47,547 nt of DNA from assembly GCA_947652925.1 (NCBI GenBank), contig CANTEW010000018.1, positions 1 to 47,547 on the forward strand, given 5' to 3'. Below, one piece after another: positions 7,702 through 15,477 of the stretch (its first letter is position 1; every line of letters starts with the position of its first letter). Made by a program: the position numbers and the translations under genes. The notes beneath the pieces are model-generated. The model was given only the letters and a program-made list of their open reading frames with translations, did not search any database and was not told where the DNA came from. This DNA is from an uncultured Lachnospiraceae bacterium (GTDB lineage: Bacteria; Bacillota; Clostridia; Lachnospirales; Lachnospiraceae).

Positions 7702-8796
7702 TCAGATACTCCCTAATACCATGATATCCCTAGCATCCATATGGATCCACATCTCATCTTTGGTCTTTTCCCGGCAGCGGGACTCCTGCCAGGACTCCTT
7801 TGTCATCTCCACCCGGATACGTGTATCTTCCGTCTCCTCCGTCACCCCTTTTGGCTGGAGGATGACGACGATCGAAAAAACGTCTTCCACCACCCGCATG
7901 ACCTGGCAGCAGAAAGTATTCTCCTGTCCCGCAGCGCTGCCGGATGGCACGGGATGGATATAATGGCTGCGGACACCGATATGGCTGAAGCCTTCTGGAG
8001 CCTCTCCCGTATATCCCAGGACCACGCCCCAGTCTTCTGCATAGACCTTTTTTTCCCCTGCCGGACGGGCACGGGAAAAATTTTTGCAACCGGACAACAC
8101 AGCCGCCGCCTTAGACCGGGGCGCTTCAAAAAGCTGTTTGACCGGTATCACCGGACTTGACTTACCCTTCTCCATCACACAGACCCTGTCGCAGACACGA
8201 TATATCTCTTCCCTGCTGTGGGATACGAAAAGAGTACTGCCCTCGAATCCTTCCAACAGGCTGGCCAGCTCCAGCTCCAGCCTCCACTTCAGAAAATCAT
8301 CCAGTGCTGAAAAAGGTTCATCCAGCAACAAAACCCTGGGCTTTGACAAAAAGATACGCGCCAGCGCCACCCTCTGCTGCTGTCCGCCGGAGAGCTGACT
8401 GGGCTTATGTCCCGCAAGCCCGTCCAGGCAGAATCTCTCCATCACAGTATTTATAGCCGCCGCTGCCCGTTTCTTATCCTTTTCATATGGCTTCAACCCG
8501 GTCATCAGATTCTGCCACACAGTCATATTGGGGAAGAGCGCGTAATTCTGGAATAAAAGTCCCACATGCCGCTGCTGGGGCTTCAGATCGATCTTCTCCC
8601 TGTGATCAAAGAAAACCGTCCCGTCCAGCTCGATCCGTCCCTCGTCCGGCCTCAAGATCCCGGCGATACAGCGCAGCGTCATGCTCTTTCCGCATCCGGA
8701 AGCCCCCAGGATCCCGGTCACACCCCCGTCCGCCTCGAACTTCGTCTCCAGGACAAAATCCCCCAAGTCTTTCTTGATATCTACATACAGTGACAT
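7702..8796 (-). CDS. modC: Molybdate ABC transporter ATP-binding protein
   Basis: A 364-aa ATPase of the molybdate/tungstate importer. Walker A GASGCGKS (~31-38), the Q-loop (LFQNYALFPNMTV), the LSGGQQQR signature and LLLDEPFSALD Walker B are clear. The C-terminal ~120 residues form a TOBE/Mop-like regulatory extension of the ModC type (GVRSHYIHP, later VMRVVEDVFSIVVIL), diverged but of the expected length. Its ATG lies one base after the modB stop, so it is the last gene of modABC. Confidence 0.92.
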   Translation of the reverse strand: MSLYVDIKKDLGDFVLETKFEADGGVTGILGASGCGKSMTLRCIAGILRPDEGRIELDGTVFFDHREKIDLKPQQRHVGLLFQNYALFPNMTVWQNLMTGLKPYEKDKKRAAAAINTVMERFCLDGLAGHKPSQLSGGQQQRVALARIFLSKPRVLLLDEPFSALDDFLKWRLELELASLLEGFEGSTLFVSHSREEIYRVCDRVCVMEKGKSSPVIPVKQLFEAPRSKAAAVLSGCKNFSRARPAGEKKVYAEDWGVVLGYTGEAPEGFSHIGVRSHYIHPVPSGSAAGQENTFCCQVMRVVEDVFSIVVILQPKGVTEETEDTRIRVEMTKESWQESRCREKTKDEMWIHMDARDIMVLGSI

Positions 8797-8797
8797 A

Positions 8798-9469
8798 TCA
8801 GTCCCTCCGGGATCCTCTCTCCCGTTTTTCCAACAGGTTCACAATGAGCAGCACCACCGCCGAGATCACCACATTGACCACGACCCAGCGAAAAGCCAGG
8901 GCATCGTTATCTGTCCTCCACAACTGATAGACCGTCGTGGAGATCGTCGCCGTTTTTCCCGGCGTGTAGCCTGCGATCATGCTGGTCGCCCCGTACTCGC
9001 CCAGCGCCCTGGCAAAAGCCAGCACCCCTCCGGCCAGGATCCCCTGCCGGCAGGCCGGCATACGGATGCGCCAGAAGATATACGTATTGGACAGCCCCAG
9101 CGTCTGCCCGGAAAAAGCCAACGTCTCGTCAAAACTCTCAAAAGCCCCCCGGGCCGTCCGGTACATCAGCGGGAACGCCACCACAGCCGCCGCAAAGATA
9201 CCTGAATACCAGGTCATCACCAGCCGGGTCTGGAAAACGTCCATAAACCAGGAACCCAGGGGCCTGCGCGGCCCCAGCAGCACCAGCAGGAAATATCCCA
9301 CCACCGTGGGCGGCAGGACCAGGGGCAGCGTCAGCACCACATCCAGGACACCTTTTACAGCCGGATGGAGCTTTGCGATATGATATGCCGCAAAAATACC
9401 GCTGAAAAAAACCACCACGCTGGAGATCAGCGCGATCCGCAGCGAATTATAGAGAGGATACCAGTCCAT
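8798..9469 (-). CDS. modB: Molybdate ABC transporter permease
   Basis: A 223-aa inner-membrane permease with about five membrane helices. The cytoplasmic EAA loop that docks on ModC is visible as ARALGEYGATSMIAG near residues 155-170. Length and order (modA-modB-modC) are canonical for the molybdate/tungstate system. Confidence 0.94.
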   Translation of the reverse strand: MDWYPLYNSLRIALISSVVVFFSGIFAAYHIAKLHPAVKGVLDVVLTLPLVLPPTVVGYFLLVLLGPRRPLGSWFMDVFQTRLVMTWYSGIFAAAVVAFPLMYRTARGAFESFDETLAFSGQTLGLSNTYIFWRIRMPACRQGILAGGVLAFARALGEYGATSMIAGYTPGKTATISTTVYQLWRTDNDALAFRWVVVNVVISAVVLLIVNLLEKRERGSRRD

Positions 9470-9497
9470 GATAACGCCCTTTCCTACTGTATCTCAC

Positions 9498-10415
9498 CTA
9501 TTGGGCTTTGATAAAGCCCACTTCCTCGAATACTTTCATACACTCATCTGTCTGGAGATGATCCAAAAACGCCTGTGCTTCTTCCTGATGCTCTGAAGTC
9601 TTCAGCACCGCCGCCGGATAGATAGCCGGCTTACACAAGTCGCTCCCAGCTTCCGCGACCGAAGACAGACCTGCCGAATACGCATCCGTCGCATAGATGA
9701 TCCCCGCATCTGCCGACGCCTCTGAAACCTGCGTGGTCACCTCTTTTACATTCGAACCGTATGTGATCTTATTGTCCGCTTCCAGCCCTTCCAGAAGACC
9801 CAGCGTCGTGAGGATCTCCGTAGAATACTGGCCCACCGGAACGTCCTCATTGCCCAGAGCCAGCAACTTCAGCTTGTCCGTGCCAAGATCCTCGAAGGAA
9901 CTGATCCCCGCCGGATTTCCCTCCGGTACAGCCAGCACGACTTTATTTTCCAGCAGATCGACCCGGCTCTCCTTTAAAACAAAATCCAGTCCCTCTTCAT
10001 TGACTGCGGGGTCCGCCTCGATATCAAGCTGATCCATCTGCTTCTGCGCCGCTGAGATGAACAGATCGCACTCCGCCCCCTCCTGGATCTGGGTCTTCAG
10101 AGTACCTGATGAGTCAAAATTAAAGACCAGTTCCACATTAGGCGCTACCTCCGCGTACATCTCCTGGATCTTTTCAAGCGTCTCCGTCATAGATGCCGCC
10201 GCAAACACATTTAAAGTCACCGCCTCGTCCCCGGTCGTCTCTTCTTCTTCTCCAGCCGGAGTCTCTGTCTCCTCTTCCTCTGCTGCAGGCGTTGACGTCT
10301 CGGTCGTCTCAGTCGTCTCGGCCGGCTCTTCCGTCTTTTCAGTACTACTGCAGCCCGCCAGCAGCGATGCTGTCATCGCAGCGATCAATATACCTGTTAT
10401 CTTCTTCATCTTCAT
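9498..10415 (-). CDS. modA: Molybdate-binding lipoprotein
   Basis: A 305-aa periplasmic-type binding protein tethered to the membrane as a lipoprotein, since the LLAGC lipobox puts the acylated cysteine at C22. A Glu/Thr/Pro-rich acidic linker (~25-65) precedes the ModA fold. The oxyanion-binding serine motifs are in FAAASMTETL and FNFDSSGTLKTQI, followed by DLFISAAQKQMD. Binding of molybdate or tungstate cannot be distinguished from sequence. The gene is driven by a consensus promoter with a palindromic operator immediately downstream. Confidence 0.94.
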   Translation of the reverse strand: MKMKKITGILIAAMTASLLAGCSSTEKTEEPAETTETTETSTPAAEEEETETPAGEEEETTGDEAVTLNVFAAASMTETLEKIQEMYAEVAPNVELVFNFDSSGTLKTQIQEGAECDLFISAAQKQMDQLDIEADPAVNEEGLDFVLKESRVDLLENKVVLAVPEGNPAGISSFEDLGTDKLKLLALGNEDVPVGQYSTEILTTLGLLEGLEADNKITYGSNVKEVTTQVSEASADAGIIYATDAYSAGLSSVAEAGSDLCKPAIYPAAVLKTSEHQEEAQAFLDHLQTDECMKVFEEVGFIKAQ

Positions 10416-10447
10416 TTCTTTTGCACTCTCCTTTTGTACGCATATTC

Positions 10448-10469
10448 GTTATTTTTTGTAAAAAATAAC
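10448..10469. promoter_or_regulatory. Perfect 22-bp palindrome, ModE-type operator candidate
   Basis: Arms GTTATTTTTT (10448-10457) and its exact complement (10460-10469) flank a 2-bp centre. The site lies about +3 to +24 relative to the predicted modA transcription start, a classical repressor position. GTTAT...ATAAC ends resemble characterised ModE boxes. A ModE-type winged helix is encoded at 13870-14772. The protein-site link is inferred. Confidence 0.7.
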
Positions 10470-10478
10470 ACTGACCTC

Positions 10479-10507
10479 ATTATACATTTGATCAAATATA
10501 CTGTCAA
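10479..10507 (-). promoter_or_regulatory. modABC promoter
   Basis: On the minus strand TTGACA (10502-10507) and TATAAT (10479-10484) are separated by 17 bp, a full-consensus promoter, which implies that repression rather than activation controls it. Confidence 0.85.
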
Positions 10508-10575
10508 GCCAAAAAACCTTTTTTTGAAAACCCATCCCCGTGCTACACGCCCCGACCGTTATCCTCATAAAACTA

Positions 10576-10604
10576 TTGCAGATCAAGGCCGCATCGTATA
10601 TGAT
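10576..10604 (+). promoter_or_regulatory. Promoter of the plus-strand Mo-cofactor operon
   Basis: TTGCAG (10576-10581) and TATGAT (10599-10604) with a 17-bp spacer, 49 bp before the MOSC gene. It diverges from the modA promoter about 100 bp away. Confidence 0.65.
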
Positions 10605-10653
10605 AAGATTATCCGATGGGAAGATGATCAAAACACAGAGGAGGAGACAGCCA

Positions 10654-11091
10654 ATGGCACAGATCAGATGTGTCTGCATCAGCACAAAGAGAAAGACAAG
10701 TGCAGTAAATATCCACCAATGCCAGGCCGCCCTGGACGGTCTGGAAGGAGATATCCACAGAGGACACGGCCACCGGCATGTGAGCATACTACCGATGGAT
10801 GCTGTACAGAGTTATTTTACTGAAAAAAGAACGCCCATCCAATACGGCCGTTTCGGGGAAAACCTGGTCGTGGAAGGACTGGATCGGGAACATCTACAGG
10901 AAGGGGATCTCCTGCGCGCAGGGACTGTGCTGCTAAAGATCGTCCGCCTGGGGGCAGGCGGGCCCAAGTCCGATGCCTACAAAGGTGAAAAAGTATGCGC
11001 CCCCATGGAAAAGCATTTTATATTCTGCAAGATCCTTCAGGAGGGACTCCTCCAGGAAGGGATGGATATGGCAAAGGAGGAGAACAGATGA
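10654..11091 (+). CDS. Small MOSC-domain protein, divergent
   Basis: A 145-aa single-domain MOSC protein. The start at 10654 was chosen because a GAGGAGG site sits just upstream. The MOSC framework is recognisable: GLEGDIHRGHGHRHVS, YGRFGENLVVEGLD and a predicted sulfur-carrier region. Compared with the second MOSC copy in this window (IGKECHSHC...GDCIMPREG), the corresponding stretch here reads RLGAGGPK...GEKVCAPMEKH: the first Cys is gone while one Cys in KVC remains. MOSC proteins deliver or accept sulfur around molybdenum cofactor. The 4-bp ATGA overlap with the next gene shows tight coupling. Confidence 0.82.
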   Translation: MAQIRCVCISTKRKTSAVNIHQCQAALDGLEGDIHRGHGHRHVSILPMDAVQSYFTEKRTPIQYGRFGENLVVEGLDREHLQEGDLLRAGTVLLKIVRLGAGGPKSDAYKGEKVCAPMEKHFIFCKILQEGLLQEGMDMAKEENR

Positions 11092-12113
11092 AATGTATTG
11101 ATACGACAGATGCAGTGGGACATGTGCTGTGCCATGACATCACAAGGATCGTCAAAGATGTGGTCAAGGACACAGCTTTCAGGAAAGGGCACGTGGTGAC
11201 GGAAGAAGACATCCCCATGCTCCTCTCCCTGGGAAAAGACCACTTATATGTGTGGGAAAAGGACGAGGACACCCTCCATGAAGATGAAGCCGCCCAAATC
11301 CTATACGACATATGCAAAAATGAACACATGCACCCCACCCCGGTAAAAGAAGGCAAGATCGAACTGATCGCCGACTGCGACGGACTCTTCCGGGTGGACG
11401 TGGAACGGCTGGAAGCCATCAATGGACTGGACGAGATCATGATCGCCACCCGGCATACGAACACAGCTGTTAAAAAAGGCGACCGTCTCTTAGGCACCCG
11501 TGTCATCCCCCTGGTGATCCAAAAAGACAAGATGGAACAGGTGAAAAAAACAGCGGGCGACACACCTCTGGTATCCCTGACACCCTTCAGATCCTTCAGA
11601 GCAGGGATCGTGACCACCGGGAACGAAGTTTATCACGGACGGATCAAAGACACCTTCACTCCAGTCATCATCGACAAACTGGCCTCTTACGGCATAGGCG
11701 TCTCCGGGCACATGGTCTGTGACGACGACCAGGAAAAGATCACAAATGCCATCCTGACCCTGAAACAAGAAGGGGCCGACCTGATCCTCTGCACCGGCGG
11801 CATGAGCGTGGATCCGGACGACCGGACCCCCGGCGCGATCAAAGCTACAGGCGCGCGCATCGTCACCTATGGCGCCCCGGTACTCCCCGGCGCTATGCTC
11901 CTTCTGGGATATTTTGAAGACGGCACCCCGATCCTCGGACTCCCCGGCTGCGTGATGTATGCAAAAGCAACTGCCTTCGACCTGGTACTCCCCAGGATCG
12001 CTGCAGGCGTGGAACTGACCAAAAAAGATCTTGCCCGCATGGGCAACGGCGGATTCTGCCTGGGCTGCGGCACCTGCCATTACCCGGCGTGCGGATTCGG
12101 AAAAGGGGTGTAA
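11088..12113 (+). CDS. Molybdopterin-binding protein with Cys-rich C-terminal tail
   Basis: A 341-aa protein with a MoaB/MogA/MoeA-type molybdopterin-binding domain at ~165-300 (AGIVTTGNEVYHGRI, LILCTGGMSVDPDDRT, PILGLPGCVMY). The N-terminal ~160 residues resemble the extra domain of clostridial MoeA-like proteins that accompany molybdenum hydroxylase maturation. The last 18 residues, CLGCGTCHYPACGFGKGV, contain four cysteines (324, 327, 330, 335) and a histidine, a likely metal or Fe-S site absent from classical MoeA. The start at 11088 has a GGAGG site. It may handle molybdopterin or insert metal; the exact step is not known. Confidence 0.85.
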   Translation: MKCIDTTDAVGHVLCHDITRIVKDVVKDTAFRKGHVVTEEDIPMLLSLGKDHLYVWEKDEDTLHEDEAAQILYDICKNEHMHPTPVKEGKIELIADCDGLFRVDVERLEAINGLDEIMIATRHTNTAVKKGDRLLGTRVIPLVIQKDKMEQVKKTAGDTPLVSLTPFRSFRAGIVTTGNEVYHGRIKDTFTPVIIDKLASYGIGVSGHMVCDDDQEKITNAILTLKQEGADLILCTGGMSVDPDDRTPGAIKATGARIVTYGAPVLPGAMLLLGYFEDGTPILGLPGCVMYAKATAFDLVLPRIAAGVELTKKDLARMGNGGFCLGCGTCHYPACGFGKGV

Positions 12114-12123
12114 GGAGACTCAT

Positions 12124-13344
12124 ATGGAAAAAGCGATCAATGAACAAGTGACCATCGAACAGGCGACCGACCTGATCCTGGAACATACCAGGATCATCAC
12201 CGACACAGAAGAGATCCCCTTATTGCAGGCATCTGGACGTTTCCTGGCCAAGGATATGGCCGCCTCCTTTGACAACCCTCCCTTCGACCGCTCCCCCATC
12301 GACGGATACGCCTGCCGGGCCTCCGATGTGACCAGCGCTTCCAGAAACACCCCGGCCCGGCTCAAAGTCATCCGGGAGATCGACGCGGGACAATACTCTG
12401 CAGAGGAGATCAAGGAGGGGCAGGCCGTGCGCATCATGACAGGCGCCGCCATCCCCCCCGGATGCGACTGCTGCATCCGTCAGGAAGATACAGACTACGG
12501 AGAAGACGAGGTCTGTATCTTCCGTCCTGAAAAAGCCTGGGGCAATTACTGTTTCCGGGGCGAAGATTTTAAGACAGGGGATATACTGCTGCAAAAAGGC
12601 TCCCGTTTGAGCTTTGTGGAAGCCGGGATCTTAGCCGGGATGGGGCAGACGAGCGTCCCCGTCTACCGTCTGCCCCGGGCCGCCGTCTTCACCACAGGGG
12701 ATGAAGTAGTCCTTCCCGGACAGCCCCTGCCGCCTGGCAAGATCTACAACAGCAACCAGACGCTCTTGGCCTCCCGGCTCCTGGACTTCGGCGTGCAGCT
12801 CGTCCACGTCTCCTCCATACCGGATCAGCCCCCGGCTATGGCCGAGGCCCTGCACAAAGCTGCCGGAGACGTAGACGTGATCATCACCACCGGGGCCGTC
12901 TCCGTGGGGAAAAAAGACATCATGCACGAAGCGCTCTCCCTGGCCCAAGCTGAACGGGTCTTCTGGCGCGTACTGGTAAAACCAGGTATGCCCACACTCT
13001 TCTCCACATACAAAGGCATACCCATCCTGAGCCTGTCCGGCAATCCTTTCGGCGTAGCCGTCATCACGGAACTCCTGGCCCGCCCCCTGTTCCAGAAGAT
13101 GAAACAGGACGACACTTTAAGGCTCAAACATGTACAGGGCACCATGGCGGATCCATTCGGCAAAGCCAGCGGCGGACGCAGGTTCGTCCGGGCATTCTGG
13201 GACGGGAGCGACTTCCACCTGCCCAGCGGCCTCCATTCCAACGGGATCCTGGCCTCCATGGCCGGGTGCAACTGCCTGATCGACATACCCGCAGGCTCCC
13301 CGGCACTGCAGCCCGGAGACAGGGCAGAAGCCGTCTTATTATGA
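12124..13344 (+). CDS. moeA: Molybdopterin molybdenumtransferase
   Basis: A 406-aa MoeA family enzyme that inserts molybdate into adenylylated molybdopterin. The N-terminal signature ASFDNPPFDRSPIDGYA, the binding-domain motifs TTGDEVVLPG and TTGAVSVGKKD (usually TTGGVSVG), and the LSGNPFGVAV motif are present, with the C-terminal barrel domain after ~330. The start at 12124 follows an AAGGAGA site and lies 10 bp after the previous stop. It overlaps mobB by 4 bp. Together with the preceding paralogous binding protein, the operon contains two MoeA-like partners. Confidence 0.94.
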   Translation: MEKAINEQVTIEQATDLILEHTRIITDTEEIPLLQASGRFLAKDMAASFDNPPFDRSPIDGYACRASDVTSASRNTPARLKVIREIDAGQYSAEEIKEGQAVRIMTGAAIPPGCDCCIRQEDTDYGEDEVCIFRPEKAWGNYCFRGEDFKTGDILLQKGSRLSFVEAGILAGMGQTSVPVYRLPRAAVFTTGDEVVLPGQPLPPGKIYNSNQTLLASRLLDFGVQLVHVSSIPDQPPAMAEALHKAAGDVDVIITTGAVSVGKKDIMHEALSLAQAERVFWRVLVKPGMPTLFSTYKGIPILSLSGNPFGVAVITELLARPLFQKMKQDDTLRLKHVQGTMADPFGKASGGRRFVRAFWDGSDFHLPSGLHSNGILASMAGCNCLIDIPAGSPALQPGDRAEAVLL

Positions 13345-13850
13345 AAACAGATACGAAGATCTTCGCCATCAGCGGAGTCAAAAACTCCGGCAAGACCACC
13401 CTGATCACCCGTCTCCTCCCGCTCCTGGCCGGACAGGGGCTGAAGATCGCCACCATCAAACACGACGGGCATGATTTCAATGCTGATGTACCCGGGACCG
13501 ATACCTACCGCCATTTTCAGGCGGGCGCCTACGGCACGGCTATCTTCTCTGACTCAAAATATATGGTGGTCAAACAACAGCCTCATTTAACGGAAGAACA
13601 GCTCATGGGATCTTTCCCGGAAGCTGACCTGATCTTGCTGGAAGGCTTCAAAACCTGCCCATACCAGAAGATCGAACTGATCCGCAAAGGCAATTCTGTA
13701 AAAAGCGTATGCGAAGGATATAACCTGGCCGCCATCGCCACCGACCTCCCGCCTGGAGAAGTGGAGCGCACCGACCCGGCCATCCCCCTTCTGGACCTGA
13801 ACGATCCACACATGATCGTGTCCTATATCCTGGAATGTGTCGAGATCTGA
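13341..13850 (+). CDS. mobB: Molybdopterin-guanine dinucleotide biosynthesis adapter MobB
   Basis: A 169-aa P-loop GTP-binding protein with Walker A GVKNSGKTT at 12-20, then KIATIKHDGHDFNADVPGTDTYR and LILLEGFK, all MobB hallmarks. In known systems it assists MobA in forming the dinucleotide form of the cofactor. No intact MobA is encoded here; the next gene carries a MobA-like domain that appears catalytically degenerate. ATG overlaps the moeA stop (ATGA). Confidence 0.93.
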   Translation: MKTDTKIFAISGVKNSGKTTLITRLLPLLAGQGLKIATIKHDGHDFNADVPGTDTYRHFQAGAYGTAIFSDSKYMVVKQQPHLTEEQLMGSFPEADLILLEGFKTCPYQKIELIRKGNSVKSVCEGYNLAAIATDLPPGEVERTDPAIPLLDLNDPHMIVSYILECVEI

Positions 13851-13869
13851 AAAAAAGGAGTAAAAAGAG

Positions 13870-14772
13870 ATGAAAACAGGTGCTTTGATCCTGGCCTCTT
13901 TACCGCCTGAGGAAAAAGACCGGGGAAACGAAGAGATATCCCTCTTCCTGCCCATGTATCCGCTGGACGGCACCACCGCGATCAAACGGGAGATCGCCGC
14001 CCTGCGGAAAGCTTCCCTCTCCCCCATCGTCGTCCTGACAGGCTACCAAAAAGAGATCCTGAAAAACCACTTGAGCCATAACAACGTGATCCTGGCGGAC
14101 CACGATACATACCGTGAAAACAACAGTGGAGAAACCCTGCAGATCGGCCTGGACGCCGCCCGCCAACAGATGGAGCGGGCAGTGGTCGTCCCGGTGGGCT
14201 CTCCCGCTTTCTCCCCACAGACATTGGAACAGCTCCTGGAATGCAAGAAGAGCGCCGCCCCCCTCTGCAATGGCCAGATGGGCTGGCCCAGGACCTATGT
14301 ATTCCAGGAAGATGGAACATCCGCAGACCTGGAGACGATCCCGGTAGATGATAACGGCATCCTGCTCTCCCTCTCAGACCCTGGGGGAGCTGAAAGGATC
14401 CAACAGTATTTCAGAGCACAGCGCAGCACCAACGAACTGCGCTGCAAGACCAAAGTGGTCCTCACGAAAGAAGAAGACTTCTTCGGACCAGGCATCTGCC
14501 GCCTTCTGGATTATATCGACGAGACCGGCTCCATCCAGGCAGCCGCCGCCAAGATGCATATGTCCTATTCCAAAAGCTGGAAGATGGTGAACAAAGTAGA
14601 AAAAGAAATGGGCTTCCCCTTTCTGGACCGCTGTAACGGCGGAAAAAAGGGCGGGAGTTCCACACTCACTGAAGAAGGCAGGCTGTTCATAGAACGCTAT
14701 CAGGCCATGACCCGGGATATGCGGCGCATCAGCCAAAACTTTTTTGACGTTTATTTCAAAGATTTCCAATAA
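13870..14772 (+). CDS. Fusion: degenerate MobA-like nucleotidyltransferase + ModE-type winged helix
   Basis: A 300-aa two-domain protein. Residues 1-~190 keep the order of a MobA/MocA Rossmann fold (GALILAS, IVVLTGY, VVVPVGSP) but lack the LAAGxSxRMGxxK nucleotide loop, and VGSP replaces the metal-binding CDMP motif. Residues ~205-285 match the ModE DNA-binding domain closely (GSIQAAAAKMHMSYSKSWKMV, then GG-KKGGSS-LTEEG). The C-terminal molybdate-binding MOP domain of classical ModE is absent. The inferred role is a regulator of the mod/moe genes, using the palindrome in the modA leader, with the dead transferase domain as sensor. The family may alternatively retain weak transferase activity. 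Confidence 0.85.
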   Translation: MKTGALILASLPPEEKDRGNEEISLFLPMYPLDGTTAIKREIAALRKASLSPIVVLTGYQKEILKNHLSHNNVILADHDTYRENNSGETLQIGLDAARQQMERAVVVPVGSPAFSPQTLEQLLECKKSAAPLCNGQMGWPRTYVFQEDGTSADLETIPVDDNGILLSLSDPGGAERIQQYFRAQRSTNELRCKTKVVLTKEEDFFGPGICRLLDYIDETGSIQAAAAKMHMSYSKSWKMVNKVEKEMGFPFLDRCNGGKKGGSSTLTEEGRLFIERYQAMTRDMRRISQNFFDVYFKDFQ

Positions 14773-14865
14773 ATGAAAGGAATGCCAGATGCTCCATGTC
14801 TCCGGCACTCCCAAAACTGCCATGCGACCCGATCCGGCTTATCAGACTATCCGCTCATACACATT

Positions 14866-14910
14866 AAGCCAGTCAGGACAGATAAACGATCTTCCTGACT
14901 GGCTTTTTTA
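14866..14910 (+). terminator. Strong terminator of the Mo-cofactor operon
   Basis: A 13-bp perfect stem (14866-14878 with 14893-14905) runs into a T tract. It separates the plus-strand Mo operon from the convergent CHR genes and may also end their transcript. Confidence 0.88.
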
Positions 14911-14913
14911 TGT

Positions 14914-15477
14914 TTATATACTATAGACGACCATTCCCAGGACAGCTGAGATCAAAATGAGCCATATAGGAGATACATCCTTCTTTGCCCCTTTCTCCAC
15001 CGCTAAGACCACCGCCAGCAGAAAAACCGTTATAAGAGTTCCTTGTCCATCAGATCTAAACGCCGGGAGGAACGTTGCTATATTGCTGACGATCATATAG
15101 ATGCCCGTCGCAAGGATCATCCCTACGATACAGGGCTTCACTCCATCTAGCGCTGCCTGGACAGCCTTATACCGCAACAGCTTTCTAAAAGCCGCCATGA
15201 CCAGCAGGATGATCGCGAACGCAGGGAAGATAACGGCCAATGTGGCTATGGCAGCTCCTATAAACCCTGCCTGGCTGCTGCCGATATAGGTGGCGAGGTT
15301 GACCATGATCGGTCCCGGCGTACTCTCACTGACAGCGATAAAATAGACCAATGTCTCTTCATCCAGCCATCCATAAGACATCACCACATCCCTGATGAGG
15401 GGGATCGCTCCATAGGCCCCGCCAAAAGAAAAACATCCCACCCGGAGGAACCCCAGGAACAGATCCAGCAAGATCAT
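14914..15477 (-). CDS. Chromate-type (CHR) transporter subunit, C-terminal partner
   Basis: A 187-aa integral membrane protein carrying one CHR domain (FLRVGCFSFGGAYGAIPLI, then ESTPGPIMVNLATYIG). Short single-domain CHR proteins occur in pairs that together equal one long ChrA. The gene overlaps its partner by 4 bp. Known CHR proteins move chromate or related oxyanions, but here the operon begins with a MOSC-MogA gene, so a molybdate/tungstate or sulfur-oxyanion substrate is possible. Confidence 0.85.
   Translation of the reverse strand: MILLDLFLGFLRVGCFSFGGAYGAIPLIRDVVMSYGWLDEETLVYFIAVSESTPGPIMVNLATYIGSSQAGFIGAAIATLAVIFPAFAIILLVMAAFRKLLRYKAVQAALDGVKPCIVGMILATGIYMIVSNIATFLPAFRSDGQGTLITVFLLAVVLAVEKGAKKDVSPIWLILISAVLGMVVYSI

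Noticed and set aside
13870-14772. Functional MobA/MocA transferase
   Set aside because: The nucleotide-binding loop and metal-binding Asp motif are missing, so catalytic activity is not supported.
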